In this document: positions 17,461-26,095 of the stretch, piece after piece
How positions within the stretch are numbered: position 1 is the stretch's first letter
How the letters are laid out: each line of letters opens with the position of its first letter
Assembly: GCF_009765825.1 (NCBI RefSeq)
Contig: NZ_LMUR01000020.1
Span: 126,994 to 190,993, forward strand
Reading direction: 5' to 3'
DNA length: 64,000 nucleotides
From: Granulicella sp. L60
GTDB lineage: Bacteria > Acidobacteriota > Terriglobia > Terriglobales > Acidobacteriaceae
Translations under genes and position numbers: made by a program
The notes under the pieces: generated by a model
What the model was told of the DNA's origin: nothing
Database searches by the model: none
What the model saw: only the letters and a program-made list of their open reading frames with translations

Positions 17461-18129
17461 CTAGCTGACGAGGTGACCCATCTTTTCGCGCTTGGTCTGG
17501 AGGTAGCGCTCGTTGGTGGGTTCGCTGGGGACTTCGGCGGAGATGCGCTCGACGACTCCAATGCCTGCGAGTTCGAGTGCTTCCACTTTTTCGGGGTTGT
17601 TGGTGATGAGGCGGACGCTGGTAACGCCGAGATGTTTGAGGACCTGGGCGGGTAGCTCGAAGTGGCGGCAGTCGGCTTCGTAGCCGAGTTCGAGGTTGGC
17701 CTCGATGGTGTCGAGTCCCTTGTCCTGAAGCTCGTAGGCGCGGAGCTTGGCCATGAGGCCGATGCCGCGGCCCTCCTGCTGCTCGTAGAGCATGATGCCT
17801 GCGCCGGCGGCGGTGATGGTGGACATGGCGAGTTCGAACTGCTGGCGGCAGTCGCAGCGCAGAGAGTGGAAGACGTCGCCGGTGAGGCACTGGGAGTGGA
17901 TGCGGACGATGGGCGGAGCGGAGAGGATGTCGCCCATGACGAGGGCCACGGCGGATTCGATGCGGATGCCGGGAGCGGGGAGGTTGTCGTTGCAGGGGAG
18001 CGGATTTTCGATGATGCCTTCGAAGCCGAGGATGCGGAAGTGGCCCCAGCGGGTGGGGAAGTCGGCGTCGGCTACCTTGGTGACACTTGCAAACGGCATG
18101 GTGTGATTATACGTTTCGGTGCTCATCAT
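17461..18129 (-). CDS. ribA: GTP cyclohydrolase II
   Basis: Converts GTP to 2,5-diamino-6-ribosylamino-pyrimidinone phosphate plus formate, the first step of riboflavin synthesis. The 222-residue stand-alone enzyme has the zinc-binding Cys set in HSQCLTGDVFHSLRCDC (about C81, C92 and C94), QEGRGIGL, and the catalytic Tyr/Arg region RLITNNPEKV. No DHBP synthase (RibB) domain is fused, so RibB must be encoded elsewhere. Start choice is weak: ATGs at 18129, 18126 and 18099 all lack a strong ribosome site, and the family core begins close to the last. Confidence 0.95.
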   Translation of the reverse strand: MMSTETYNHTMPFASVTKVADADFPTRWGHFRILGFEGIIENPLPCNDNLPAPGIRIESAVALVMGDILSAPPIVRIHSQCLTGDVFHSLRCDCRQQFELAMSTITAAGAGIMLYEQQEGRGIGLMAKLRAYELQDKGLDTIEANLELGYEADCRHFELPAQVLKHLGVTSVRLITNNPEKVEALELAGIGVVERISAEVPSEPTNERYLQTKREKMGHLVS

Positions 18130-18186
18130 GATTAGATTCTGCCAGTAAGTGTTCGATGCATGATGTCATTGGATTGTCAGATGATT

Positions 18187-18258
18187 GTCCTGCCGGACGG
18201 GCCCACTGCTCGTGGGGAGGTCACTTCGTGACTTTTGTACCTTGCCGTGGTGGGGTGA
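18187..18258. repeat. Palindromic intergenic repeat, copy B (half element)
   Basis: Only one arm is present: GTCCTGCCGGACGGGCCCAC, then TGCTCGTGGGGAGGTCACTTCGTGAC, then TTTTGTACCTTGCCGTGG. It matches the left arms of copies A and E and the reverse complement of the right arms of D, E and F. It lies in the divergent gap between ribA and the histidine kinase. The rest of the palindrome is missing, so this is a truncated or single-arm copy. Confidence 0.75.
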
Positions 18259-18321
18259 TGGCTTGGGGCCTCGCGTTGCTGGGCGGAGGATGATGATCCA
18301 CGCGGGGCGTAAAGTAGTGTT

Positions 18322-19722
18322 GTGAACCAGATCGATTCCAAGCTGATTCTAATTACGCTGCTGGTGGAGCTGGGCGTTGCAGCGGCTGTGTCGACCTCGC
18401 TGACCCGGTCGATACGCTTCAAGAATCTACTGCTGACCGCGCGCCGGACGCCACGGCAGACGGTGTGGCTGGTCGCGATGATCTGCTTTCCGCTGATACT
18501 GGGCGTGTGGGTTCGGACGATGGTGCCGAACTTTCTGGCGGCCGATCTTTCGTTCGAGACGACGATCCTGCTGGGCATCCTGGTGGGACCGATCGCGGCG
18601 ATGGCCGGGGGAGCGGCGCTGGCGGTGCCGGCTGTGCTGCACCACGAGTACATGACGCTGCCGATCAATCTGCTGGTGGCTGCGATTGCGGGAGCGTTCG
18701 GGCGATTCGCCGATCCGGAGGATGTGTGGTCGTTCTCGCCGATGATCGACTTGAGCATCTATCGGTGGGTGACGAGGAATCTGCGCAGGCCGCAGTTGGA
18801 CCGGCAGATCATGCTGCTGCTGCTGGTGTCGTCGATGCAGTTCGGCACGAGCATGCTGGGGAAGCTGTTTCCGCGGTACTTCTTCGAGCTGCACTCGAGC
18901 GAGTGGTGGGTGGAGTTGCTGATCTGTGCGACGGCGCCGGTTATTGTGGGAGTTCCGCTGAAGATCTGGAACGCGATTCGCGTGGAACGGAAGCTGGAGG
19001 AGCAGGGAAGGCTGCTGCTGGAGGCGAGGTTGGATGCGTTGCAACGGCAGATCAATCCTCATTTTTTATTCAATACGCTGAACTCGATTACGTCGCTGGT
19101 GCGTTCGCAGCCGGAGCTGGCGCGGGAGATGATCGTGAAGCTGGCGAATATTCTGCGTGTGCTGCTGAAGGATCGCGAGGCATTTTTGCCGCTGCGCGAT
19201 GAGCTGCGATTTACGGATGACTATCTGGATATCGAGGTGGTGCGGTTCGGCGACAAGCTGAAGGTGGTGAAGGAGATTGCGGACGATACGCTGGATATCG
19301 TAGTGCCGGGGATGCTGCTGCAGCCGCTGATCGAGAACAGCATCAAGCATGGACTGGAGCCGAGGATCAGCGGTGGAACGGTGACGCTGCGGAGCAGGAT
19401 TACAGAGGAGGGACGGCTGCTGGTGGAGGTGGAGGACGATGGCGTGGGGATGCCTCCGGAGCGTGATGGCATCTCGCCGGTGAGTGGATTATTGCGGCCA
19501 GGGACAGGCATCGGTATGCGGAATGTGCGCGAGCGGATGGAAGTGCTGTACGGTCGTCTGGCGCAGGTGGAGATTAATAGCAGGCCGGGGCGGGGAACGA
19601 AGGTGACGATCCTGATGCCGATTCTGGATGCGGACGCCGAGGCATGGGGGCCGATCGGCGGTGCGGGCGAGGCGATCGGTCACTTTGTCGAGGATGCGCT
19701 GCGGGCGATGACGCGGTCGTAG
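18322..19722 (+). CDS. LytS-type sensor histidine kinase
   Basis: A 466-residue membrane kinase. The N-terminal third has five or six membrane helices in the 5TM-LYT style (residues about 6-190). The phospho-acceptor region is INPHFLFNTLNSITSLVRSQ, and the ATPase domain has IENSIKHGLEP (N box), DDGVGMP and GTGIGMRNVRERMEVLYG, all typical of the His_kinase/LytS family. Such kinases normally act with a LytTR response regulator, often next door; here none is adjacent, so it is an orphan in this window. The start is the GTG at 18322 and the ribosome site is weak. Its 3' end overlaps bshA by 43 nt tail to tail. Confidence 0.9.
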   Translation: MNQIDSKLILITLLVELGVAAAVSTSLTRSIRFKNLLLTARRTPRQTVWLVAMICFPLILGVWVRTMVPNFLAADLSFETTILLGILVGPIAAMAGGAALAVPAVLHHEYMTLPINLLVAAIAGAFGRFADPEDVWSFSPMIDLSIYRWVTRNLRRPQLDRQIMLLLLVSSMQFGTSMLGKLFPRYFFELHSSEWWVELLICATAPVIVGVPLKIWNAIRVERKLEEQGRLLLEARLDALQRQINPHFLFNTLNSITSLVRSQPELAREMIVKLANILRVLLKDREAFLPLRDELRFTDDYLDIEVVRFGDKLKVVKEIADDTLDIVVPGMLLQPLIENSIKHGLEPRISGGTVTLRSRITEEGRLLVEVEDDGVGMPPERDGISPVSGLLRPGTGIGMRNVRERMEVLYGRLAQVEINSRPGRGTKVTILMPILDADAEAWGPIGGAGEAIGHFVEDALRAMTRS

Positions 19723-20831
19723 TACTCCTCGTAGAGCGGGATGACGCGGGAGGCGCAGAAGTTGTCCTGCGCGGTCTTGCGGCCGGCGCGGGACATGGCT
19801 TCGAGGCGAGGCTGGTCGAGAAGCAGAGAGATGGCGGCGGCTGACATGGACTCGATGTCGCCGACTTCGAAGAGCAGGCCGTTGTGTCCGTCCTGGATGA
19901 GTTCGGATACGCCACCGACGCGGGTGCCGATGGTGGGGACGCTGCAGGCCATGGCTTCGAGTGCGGCGAGGCCGAAGGACTCCATCTCGCTGGGCATGAG
20001 CATGAGATCGGCGAGGGGAAGAAGCTCGTTGACGTTGTCCTGCTTGCCGATGAAGTGGATGCGGTCCTGCACGTTGTGTTCGCGGGCGAGGTACTCGGCT
20101 ACGCTGCGGTCGGGGCCGTCGCCGATGAGGAGAAGGCGCGCGGGCATGGCCTTGGCGACGCGGGCGAAGACTTTGACGACGTCCTGAACGCGCTTGACGG
20201 GGCGGAAGTTCGACAGGTGGACGAGCAGGCGTTCGTTTGGTTCGGCGAAGCGTGAGCGCATGGAGGCGACCCGTGCGGGGTCGCGCAGGTAGACGTCGCA
20301 GTTGACGAAGTTACGGATGACCTCAATCTCGGAGGTGATGCCGAAGGCCTCGCGGGTGCGGTCGCGAAGATAGCTGGAGATGCTGGTGACGCCGTCGGAC
20401 TGCTCGATGCCGAACTTGGTGATGGTGAGGTAGGAGCGGTCGAGGCCGACGAGGGTGATGTCGGTGCCGTGGAGCGTGGTGATGAAGGGAAGGTGGATGT
20501 TGCGGGTTGCGAGCATCTGCCGCGCGAGCAAGGCGCTGACGGAGTGGGGGATGGCGTAGTGGACGTGGAGTATATCGAGCGAGTAGAACTCGGCGACCTC
20601 GGCCATGCGGGTGGCGAGTGCGAGGTCGTAGGGCGGGTGTTCGAAGAGGGGATAGTTGGAGGCGACGACTTCGTGGAAGAAGATGTTGTCTTCGCGTCCG
20701 GTGAGGCGGAAGGGCTGCGAGTAGGTGATGAAGTGAATCTGGTGACCGCGGGCGGCGAGTTCGATGCCGAGCTCCGTGGCGACGACGCCGCTGCCGCCGT
20801 AGGTGGGATAACAGGTGATGCCGATCTTCAT
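19680..20831 (-). CDS. bshA: N-acetyl-alpha-D-glucosaminyl L-malate synthase
   Basis: First enzyme of bacillithiol synthesis: transfers GlcNAc from UDP-GlcNAc to L-malate. The 383-residue GT4/GT-B protein starts MKIGITCYPTYGGSGVVATE and contains HVHYAIPHSVSALLA, a nearly diagnostic pair for BshA. The donor site has SNFRPVKRVQDVVKVF, and SEMESFGLAALEAM supplies the E-x7-E motif. AGGAA lies before the ATG. The YdjC-type deacetylase gene ends 54 nt upstream on the same strand, a likely operon and of interest because the next pathway step is a deacetylation. Confidence 0.93.
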   Translation of the reverse strand: MKIGITCYPTYGGSGVVATELGIELAARGHQIHFITYSQPFRLTGREDNIFFHEVVASNYPLFEHPPYDLALATRMAEVAEFYSLDILHVHYAIPHSVSALLARQMLATRNIHLPFITTLHGTDITLVGLDRSYLTITKFGIEQSDGVTSISSYLRDRTREAFGITSEIEVIRNFVNCDVYLRDPARVASMRSRFAEPNERLLVHLSNFRPVKRVQDVVKVFARVAKAMPARLLLIGDGPDRSVAEYLAREHNVQDRIHFIGKQDNVNELLPLADLMLMPSEMESFGLAALEAMACSVPTIGTRVGGVSELIQDGHNGLLFEVGDIESMSAAAISLLLDQPRLEAMSRAGRKTAQDNFCASRVIPLYEEYYDRVIARSASSTK

Positions 20832-20885
20832 AGGGTTCCTGATGGTGCGTTCGTTCTCGTAGGGTGAGACGGATGCGACATGTGA

Positions 20886-21821
20886 TTAGACTCGCTCGTC
20901 GGCGTGCGCGATTGTGAATTGATGTGCATCGTGTGTTCCGTTTGCTTCGGTGTTCGAGCTGAGGCTTCCATAGTGGATGAGATGCGGCGCGTTTGGATGC
21001 AGGGTGATGGCGGGAAGTTCGGCGAGCAGTGCGTTGCGCTCGATGTCGCGATGGGTGCGGAGGCGGGTGGTGACGCGGTCGAGATCGGCATCGTTGTAGC
21101 CGGGGTGGCAGCAGAGCTCGAAGGTGCCATTGGCGGGGAGGGCGTGGAGGAGCTGGCGGAGGGTGGGTGCGTCGAGATGGCCGGTGGCTGAGACGCCGAT
21201 GGTGCCGTCGGTGGTGAGGACGCGGGCGCTGCGGATCTGAGGTTGACGCTCGAAGCGTGTGTGGAGCGTGCTGAGGAGTTTAACCTGCATGCGGCGGAGG
21301 CGATTGCCGTGGCCGAGGGCGAGGCTCCAGGGCTGTTCGAAGGGATTGCGGATGGCGGGGATCCCGTGTTGTTCGGCGAGTTGCAGGAGCGGGCGGGTGA
21401 CGGTGGGGAAGAGGTGCGAGTGTTTGTGGGTGTCGAGGTGGGTGATGCGGATGCCGGCGCGCTGGAGCCGTTGGATCTGTGCGGCGGCTTCGCGGGTGAT
21501 GTCGTCCTCGTTGATGCGGCCGCGCAGGAGTGCTTGAACGAAGTCGATGAGAGAGGGGCGGAGGGTTTTGCCGTCGGGGCCGAGGAGCGTGGGGATGGTT
21601 TGCGGATCGGAGGCGGGGACGCCGTCGGTGAGGATGACGTGGCAGCCTACGCCGAGGGTGGGGCTGGCGTGGGCGATGGCGACTGCGTCGTCGAAGGCTG
21701 GGCCGGTGGCCATGAGGGTGGCGGAGGTGAGGGCGTTGGCCTGATGAAGCTCTGCGATGGCGCGATTGATGCCGGGGGTGAGGCCGAAGTCGTCCGCGTT
21801 GATGATGAGTCGGGCAGCCAT
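20886..21821 (-). CDS. YdjC/ChbG-family carbohydrate deacetylase
   Basis: A 311-residue metal-dependent deacetylase-like protein: metal-site Asp pair in IINADDFGLTPGINRAI, His in CHVILTDG, the H-x-x-x-H-x-H stretch THLDTHKHSHLFP, and CCHPGYND near the end. Family members (ChbG, HpnK) remove N-acetyl groups from diacetylchitobiose-like or hopanoid sugars. The ATG at 21821 matches the family start; the frame stays open far upstream but that part is low-complexity. It sits directly before bshA, so it may deacetylate GlcNAc-malate, a job normally done by the unrelated LmbE-type BshB. That is inference. Confidence 0.88.
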   Translation of the reverse strand: MAARLIINADDFGLTPGINRAIAELHQANALTSATLMATGPAFDDAVAIAHASPTLGVGCHVILTDGVPASDPQTIPTLLGPDGKTLRPSLIDFVQALLRGRINEDDITREAAAQIQRLQRAGIRITHLDTHKHSHLFPTVTRPLLQLAEQHGIPAIRNPFEQPWSLALGHGNRLRRMQVKLLSTLHTRFERQPQIRSARVLTTDGTIGVSATGHLDAPTLRQLLHALPANGTFELCCHPGYNDADLDRVTTRLRTHRDIERNALLAELPAITLHPNAPHLIHYGSLSSNTEANGTHDAHQFTIAHADERV

Positions 21822-22037
21822 AGGTGTCGCTTGCGAGTAGTTTGCGTTAGCCTTTGAAGATTCGATCAGGATTGCGTGGAAGAGAAAAAGATCGTGATCG
21901 CAGCTTCTGCATCCATTGCTTCTGCATCCATTATCGCAGCGATGTTTTATTTGCAGCGACTGGGAGCGGCTGAAAATATTCGCGAGCGCTTGGCTATTCT
22001 TTAGCTGTGGTTGATTAGAGAGATGAGGGTAGGGACG

Positions 22038-22553
22038 ATGCGAACGACGAAGAGACAGGTCCAGGTGGAACACATCACGATTGAGAGCGATGCGCCTTAT
22101 GCCGCGGTGAAGAATCGTCTGGAGCGTGAGGTTAAACAGCTTGATGAGAGTTATCGTGTGTTGCTGAGGGAGCATAAGATTGATGAGCTGCGCGCGCGGC
22201 TGGTGGAGGGTGCGAGTCCGCATGGGCTGATGATTCACTATCGGGCGGTGCATGGGGATTGGCTTGCGCTGGTGGGGTCGCAGCGAAATGGCGTGGTCTA
22301 TCACATTGGAAATGTAATGTCGGCGACGCAGATGACACAGCACGCCTTTGGTGCGGGCTTGTATGCGCCGCTTCGGCTGGCCGTGTATGAGACCGCAAGT
22401 GGAGGTACTGCGTTTGAGTACGATCGGCCTACGACGCTACTGAGTCAGTTCCAGGATGCGCAGATTGATGCAGTGGCGAAGAGCCTGGATGAGAGGCTCC
22501 TCGCCTTGATTACTGCGATTACGTCGGAGATTGGAAGCGTTGCAAAGATTTAG
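22038..22553 (+). CDS. DUF302-domain protein
   Basis: A 171-residue cytoplasmic protein (no signal peptide). The second half has the DUF302 pattern: GNVMSATQMTQHAFGAGLYA, PLRLAVYET and TAFEYDRPTTLLSQF. The first half, with IESDAPYAAVKNRLEREV, resembles the helix-rich start of these domains. The ATG at 22038 has AGGG at good spacing; ATG 22023 and TTG 22011 are alternatives. Function is unknown; DUF302 proteins are small cradle-like folds. The stop abuts the stop of the convergent GH3 gene with no gap. Confidence 0.75.
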   Translation: MRTTKRQVQVEHITIESDAPYAAVKNRLEREVKQLDESYRVLLREHKIDELRARLVEGASPHGLMIHYRAVHGDWLALVGSQRNGVVYHIGNVMSATQMTQHAFGAGLYAPLRLAVYETASGGTAFEYDRPTTLLSQFQDAQIDAVAKSLDERLLALITAITSEIGSVAKI

Positions 22554-24809
22554 TTAGGGATGGACGTGGAGGGTTGCCTTCAGTGGCGTGTCGCTGGAGG
22601 AGGGACCGGCCATCACTTTGTAGTCTCCGGGGAGTAGCTGCCAGGCGTTGCTGGCGGTGTCGAAGATGGTGAGCGAGAGCGGGTGCAGCGTGAGGGTGAC
22701 GTCCTTCGATTCGCCGGGTGCGAGCTTCACGCGCTGCCATGCGGAGAGGCGCTGGTAGCTCTCGTTGGCGGCTCCGGGAAGCGCAACGTAGACCTGTGCG
22801 ATCTCGGTGCCCTCGCGTGAGCCGGTGTTGCGCACGGTGAAGTGAACGGTGCGCTGAGCGTCGTCGACGGTGAGGCCGGAGTACGCATAGGTGGTGTAGG
22901 AGAGACCGAAGCCGAAGGGAAAGAGCGGCTCCTTGTTGGTCGCTTCAAACCATTTGTAACCGACTTTAGCTCCTTCGGTGTAGGTGAGATCGAAGGCCTT
23001 GACGTGGTGGTCGTGCGCCGATGCCGCAGGGCTTACGCCTTCGAGGCCGGGAACGACGGGGTGCGGCAGTTGGGCGTCGTCTTTGGCGAAGGTGACGGGC
23101 AGTTTTCCGGAGGGGTTGACGTCGCCGAAGAGGATGTTCGCGAGCGCCTGCGCTCCGCCGATGCCGGGATACCACATCTCGACGACGCCTTTGACGTGCT
23201 GGATCCACGGCATGCTGACGGGGCCGCCGCTCTCGAGGACGACGATGGTGTTGGGATTTGCGGCGGCGACGGCTTCGACGAGCGCGTTCTGGTCGCCGGG
23301 GAGTGCGAGGCTTGCGGCGTCGTGGCCTTCGCTCATGGGCTGGTTGACGAAGACGAGCGCGACGGTGGAGGACTTTGCGAGCTTCGCGGCGGCGGCGGTG
23401 TCGGTGCCGTCAGCGTAGGTGACGGTGGCTGTGGGTGACTTGGCCTGAATATTTTTGAGCGGCGAAGAAGGGAAGTATATGACCTCGTTCCAATGCGATC
23501 CGCCGGGGCGTGGATTGGCTGCGTTGCCGCCGGGCGAGTCGACCTGAGCGGAGCCGCCGCCGGAGAGGACGCCTACGTCTGCGTGCGATCCGATGAGGGC
23601 GATGGAGGGTGTGGAGGTCTTGAGGGGGAGGATGCCGCCGGTGTTCTTCAGCAGGACGATGCTCTCTTCGGCGATGTGTTGGGCATCGTCGCGTCCGCGG
23701 AAGGGATCGACGACGGTGCGGACGGGCGGCTGATCGATGACGCCTGCGGCGAACATGCTGCGCAGGATGCGATGGACCATGTCGTCGAGACGCGCGGTAG
23801 GAACTTGTCCTTCCTGGACAGCTTTTTTGAGCGGCTCGCTGAAGAAGTTATCATCGCCGGGCATGTCCTGGTCGAGGCCGTTCAGCGCTGCCTTGACGGT
23901 GCTGTGCGTGCCGCTCCAGTCCGAGACGACCCAGCCTTTGAACTTGAAGTCTTTCTTTAGGAGCTGGTTGAGGAGATAGTCGTTCTCGCAGGAGTGGTCG
24001 CCGTTGACGAGATTGTAGGAGCACATGACGGCGGAGGGGTCGGCGATGCCGATGGAGACTTCGAAGGCGAGCAGATCAGACTCGCGCATGGCTTTCTTAT
24101 CGAGTAGAACGTTGACGACGTTGCGGCCTGTCTCCTGATCGTTCATGGCGTAGTGCTTGATGTCGTTCATAACGTGCTGCGAGAAGACGCCCTTCTCGAG
24201 GTTGCCGGTCATGGTGCCTGCGAGGATGGGGTCTTCGCCGGCGTACTCGAAGTTGCGTCCGTTGCGCGGCTCGCGGGTGATGTTGACGCCGCCGCCGATG
24301 GTCATGTTGAAGCCCTGCTGGCGCAGCTCGCGTCCGATGACCTGTCCGTAGAGCTGGGCCGACTCGGGATCCCAACTGGAGGCGGCGCCGAGCGTGGACG
24401 GCAGAAGCGTTGCATAGCGCGACTGATAGGCGGCCATGCGGATGCCGACGGCGGAGTCGGCGAGATCGATGCCGGGGATGCCGAGACGCGGGATGCCGAC
24501 CATGTAGCCTGCGCCGAAGTTCGAGCCTGCGGGGATGGGTGCGCCCTCGCGAAGGACGCCCCAGCCGGCGCCGTGGACCATCTGAATCTTTTCATCGAGC
24601 GTCAGCTGGCCGAGCACCATGTTGGCGCGTTCGTCGGGCGCGAGGGATTTATTCATCCATGGCATCTTCGTGAGATCGGGTGCGGTCTGCGCGTGTGCGG
24701 GGGTACAGCAGAGAGAGGCTGCGATGAGGGAGGCGGCGATCGATGCCATGATCGATGAAGAGAGTGAAGACAAAAAAGATAGGCCCTTGTACGGCGTTTG
24801 CATTGACAT
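22554..24809 (-). CDS. Secreted GH3 beta-glucosidase
   Basis: A 751-residue exported glycoside hydrolase. The signal peptide is residues 1-40 (hydrophobic core SIAASLIAASLCC, cleavage near A-H-A). The GH3 N-domain carries the nucleophile Asp297 in GWVVSDWSGTHS and a substrate pocket with ITREPRNGRNFEYAGEDP and KHYAMNDQETGRN. The GH3 C-domain (about 390-600) and a C-terminal fibronectin-III-like domain (about 660-735, VHFTVRNTGSREGTEIAQVY) follow. It probably releases glucose or xylose from plant oligosaccharides in the periplasm. The start has AGGAG 6 nt upstream. It stands alone. Confidence 0.95.
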   Translation of the reverse strand: MSMQTPYKGLSFLSSLSSSIMASIAASLIAASLCCTPAHAQTAPDLTKMPWMNKSLAPDERANMVLGQLTLDEKIQMVHGAGWGVLREGAPIPAGSNFGAGYMVGIPRLGIPGIDLADSAVGIRMAAYQSRYATLLPSTLGAASSWDPESAQLYGQVIGRELRQQGFNMTIGGGVNITREPRNGRNFEYAGEDPILAGTMTGNLEKGVFSQHVMNDIKHYAMNDQETGRNVVNVLLDKKAMRESDLLAFEVSIGIADPSAVMCSYNLVNGDHSCENDYLLNQLLKKDFKFKGWVVSDWSGTHSTVKAALNGLDQDMPGDDNFFSEPLKKAVQEGQVPTARLDDMVHRILRSMFAAGVIDQPPVRTVVDPFRGRDDAQHIAEESIVLLKNTGGILPLKTSTPSIALIGSHADVGVLSGGGSAQVDSPGGNAANPRPGGSHWNEVIYFPSSPLKNIQAKSPTATVTYADGTDTAAAAKLAKSSTVALVFVNQPMSEGHDAASLALPGDQNALVEAVAAANPNTIVVLESGGPVSMPWIQHVKGVVEMWYPGIGGAQALANILFGDVNPSGKLPVTFAKDDAQLPHPVVPGLEGVSPAASAHDHHVKAFDLTYTEGAKVGYKWFEATNKEPLFPFGFGLSYTTYAYSGLTVDDAQRTVHFTVRNTGSREGTEIAQVYVALPGAANESYQRLSAWQRVKLAPGESKDVTLTLHPLSLTIFDTASNAWQLLPGDYKVMAGPSSSDTPLKATLHVHP

Positions 24810-25013
24810 CGGTGCTCCTTCAGATTGTTTGCGGTCGAACGGCGGCTGCAGTCATCGCGTAGGAAGACTGCAGGACGGTCAAAACTTGGTTTCGAAGTCG
24901 CATCGAGTCTATCCGAACTAAATCGGTATAGGTAAGGGAGAGATGCACTTTTCTGACGCTCTGCCGTAGATGGCTATGGTTGCTGGGAGTGAGTGACTCA
25001 GGTTTCGAGGTGG

Positions 25014-25439
25014 CTACTTTGCGAAGAGCTGGCTGATGTCTGCGAAGGCCTTGAACTCGAGCGCGTTGCCTGCGGGATCGAGAAAGAACATCGTCGCCTG
25101 CTCGCCGACTTCGCCTTGGAAGCGAACGTAGGGCTCGATGACGAAGTGGATGCCTGCGCTGCGAAGACGATCTGCCAGCGCCTGCCATGTATCCATCGGG
25201 AGGATGACGCCGAAGTGCGGGACGGGGACGTCGTGACCGTCGACGGGATTGTGATGCGCCTTTGCACTGTCGCTGGAGGAAGGCTTCAAGTGCGCGACGA
25301 TCTGATGGCCGAAGAGATCGAAGTCGATCCACTGGGCGGAACTGCGGCCCTCCGCGCAGCCGAGGGTGGTTCCGTAGAACGTGCGGGCGGCGTCGAGGTC
25401 GTCGACGGGGAAGGCGATGTGAAACGGGGTTAGCGGCAC
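25014..25439 (-). CDS. VOC-superfamily (glyoxalase-like) protein
   Basis: A 141-residue single-domain vicinal-oxygen-chelate protein: [20 protein letters not shown] at the start, [15 protein letters not shown] in the middle, [18 protein letters not shown], and [15 protein letters not shown] with the C-terminal metal Glu. Likely metal ligands are the N-terminal His, a second His (PHFGV) and the final Glu. The substrate is unknown. The start is the GTG at 25439, preceded by CAGGAGACC. It stands alone between the GH3 gene and repeat copy C. Confidence 0.9.
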   Translation of the reverse strand: MPLTPFHIAFPVDDLDAARTFYGTTLGCAEGRSSAQWIDFDLFGHQIVAHLKPSSSDSAKAHHNPVDGHDVPVPHFGVILPMDTWQALADRLRSAGIHFVIEPYVRFQGEVGEQATMFFLDPAGNALEFKAFADISQLFAK

Positions 25440-25484
25440 GGCGGTCTCCTGAGCTTCATCATACGATGCGAGACAGAGAGACCG

Positions 25485-25648
25485 CCTGCAAGACCGCCTA
25501 CGCGGCGGGCGGTCACTTCGTGACTTTCATACCGCTTGCGTGGGCCTCCCGTTGGTCGGCAGGAAAGATTTATCCAGCGACCAACGGGAGTTGCGACCGG
25601 AGGGGTATACACGTCATGAAGTGACCGCTGCCCGCGTAGGGCAAACCT
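25485..25648. repeat. Long palindromic intergenic repeat, copy C
   Basis: Contains GCGGTCACTTCGTGAC on the left, the central inverted pair CCCGTTGGTCG and CGACCAACGGGAG around a short A/T-rich loop, and GTCATGAAGTGACCGCTGCCCG on the right. The outer arms are of the GCTGCCCGCG-TAGGGC type (compare copy F left arm) and the terminal GTCCTGCCGG block is not recognisable. It lies between the 5' end of the VOC gene and the 3' end of a lipoprotein gene, both on the minus strand. Confidence 0.8.
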
Positions 25649-25982
25649 AGCGGCGATAGTAGGACTGGTCGTAGCCGCGAAGATAGGAGCTGCGGAAGGC
25701 ATCGCGATATGGGCCGTAGGGACCCATCGCAGGATCGTAGCCAGGAGTGTCGTGGAAGCTGCGATCGCGCTGAGGATGATGGCCGACCCTGTTGTAGGCA
25801 TCGCGTGCGCCAGCCTCCGAACCAGCGCGGAATCCGGCGCTGTCTGCTCGAGCGATCAATGGAGGAACGCTGTAGCCAGGAGGCGGCGGACCAGCCGGTA
25901 CATAATAGGTGTGAGAGGCGCAGCCAGCGGTCAGAAGGCAGACCGCCGCAGTAAGAGGAAGTGCAATACGGGAGAGTTTCAT
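25647..25982 (-). CDS. Small Pro/Tyr/Arg-rich lipoprotein
   Basis: A 111-residue exported lipoprotein: signal MKLSRIALPLTAAVCLLTAG then Cys (lipobox L-T-A-G-C). The mature part is short and low-complexity: a Pro-rich stretch (PAGPPPPGYSVPP), then a Gly/Tyr/Arg/Asp-rich region ending DQSYYRR. AAGGA lies before the ATG. No family is recognised; composition suggests an unstructured envelope protein. The 3' end touches the edge of repeat copy C. Confidence 0.7.
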   Translation of the reverse strand: MKLSRIALPLTAAVCLLTAGCASHTYYVPAGPPPPGYSVPPLIARADSAGFRAGSEAGARDAYNRVGHHPQRDRSFHDTPGYDPAMGPYGPYRDAFRSSYLRGYDQSYYRR

Positions 25983-26095
25983 AGCGTCCTTACAATTCGA
26001 ATAAGTGCGCCTGAAGTAGCGCGCGTTCGAATAGGTAAACGCTTAAAACGGAGAGATGTTGTCGTCGCGATGCACTTCGCGAGAGCTCATTTTTT

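Noticed and set aside
21822-22343. N-terminal extension of the YdjC-type deacetylase
   Set aside because: The frame is open for 174 more codons, but the sequence is low-complexity, runs antisense into the DUF302 gene, and the family begins at M-A-A-R-L-I-I-N-A-D-D.
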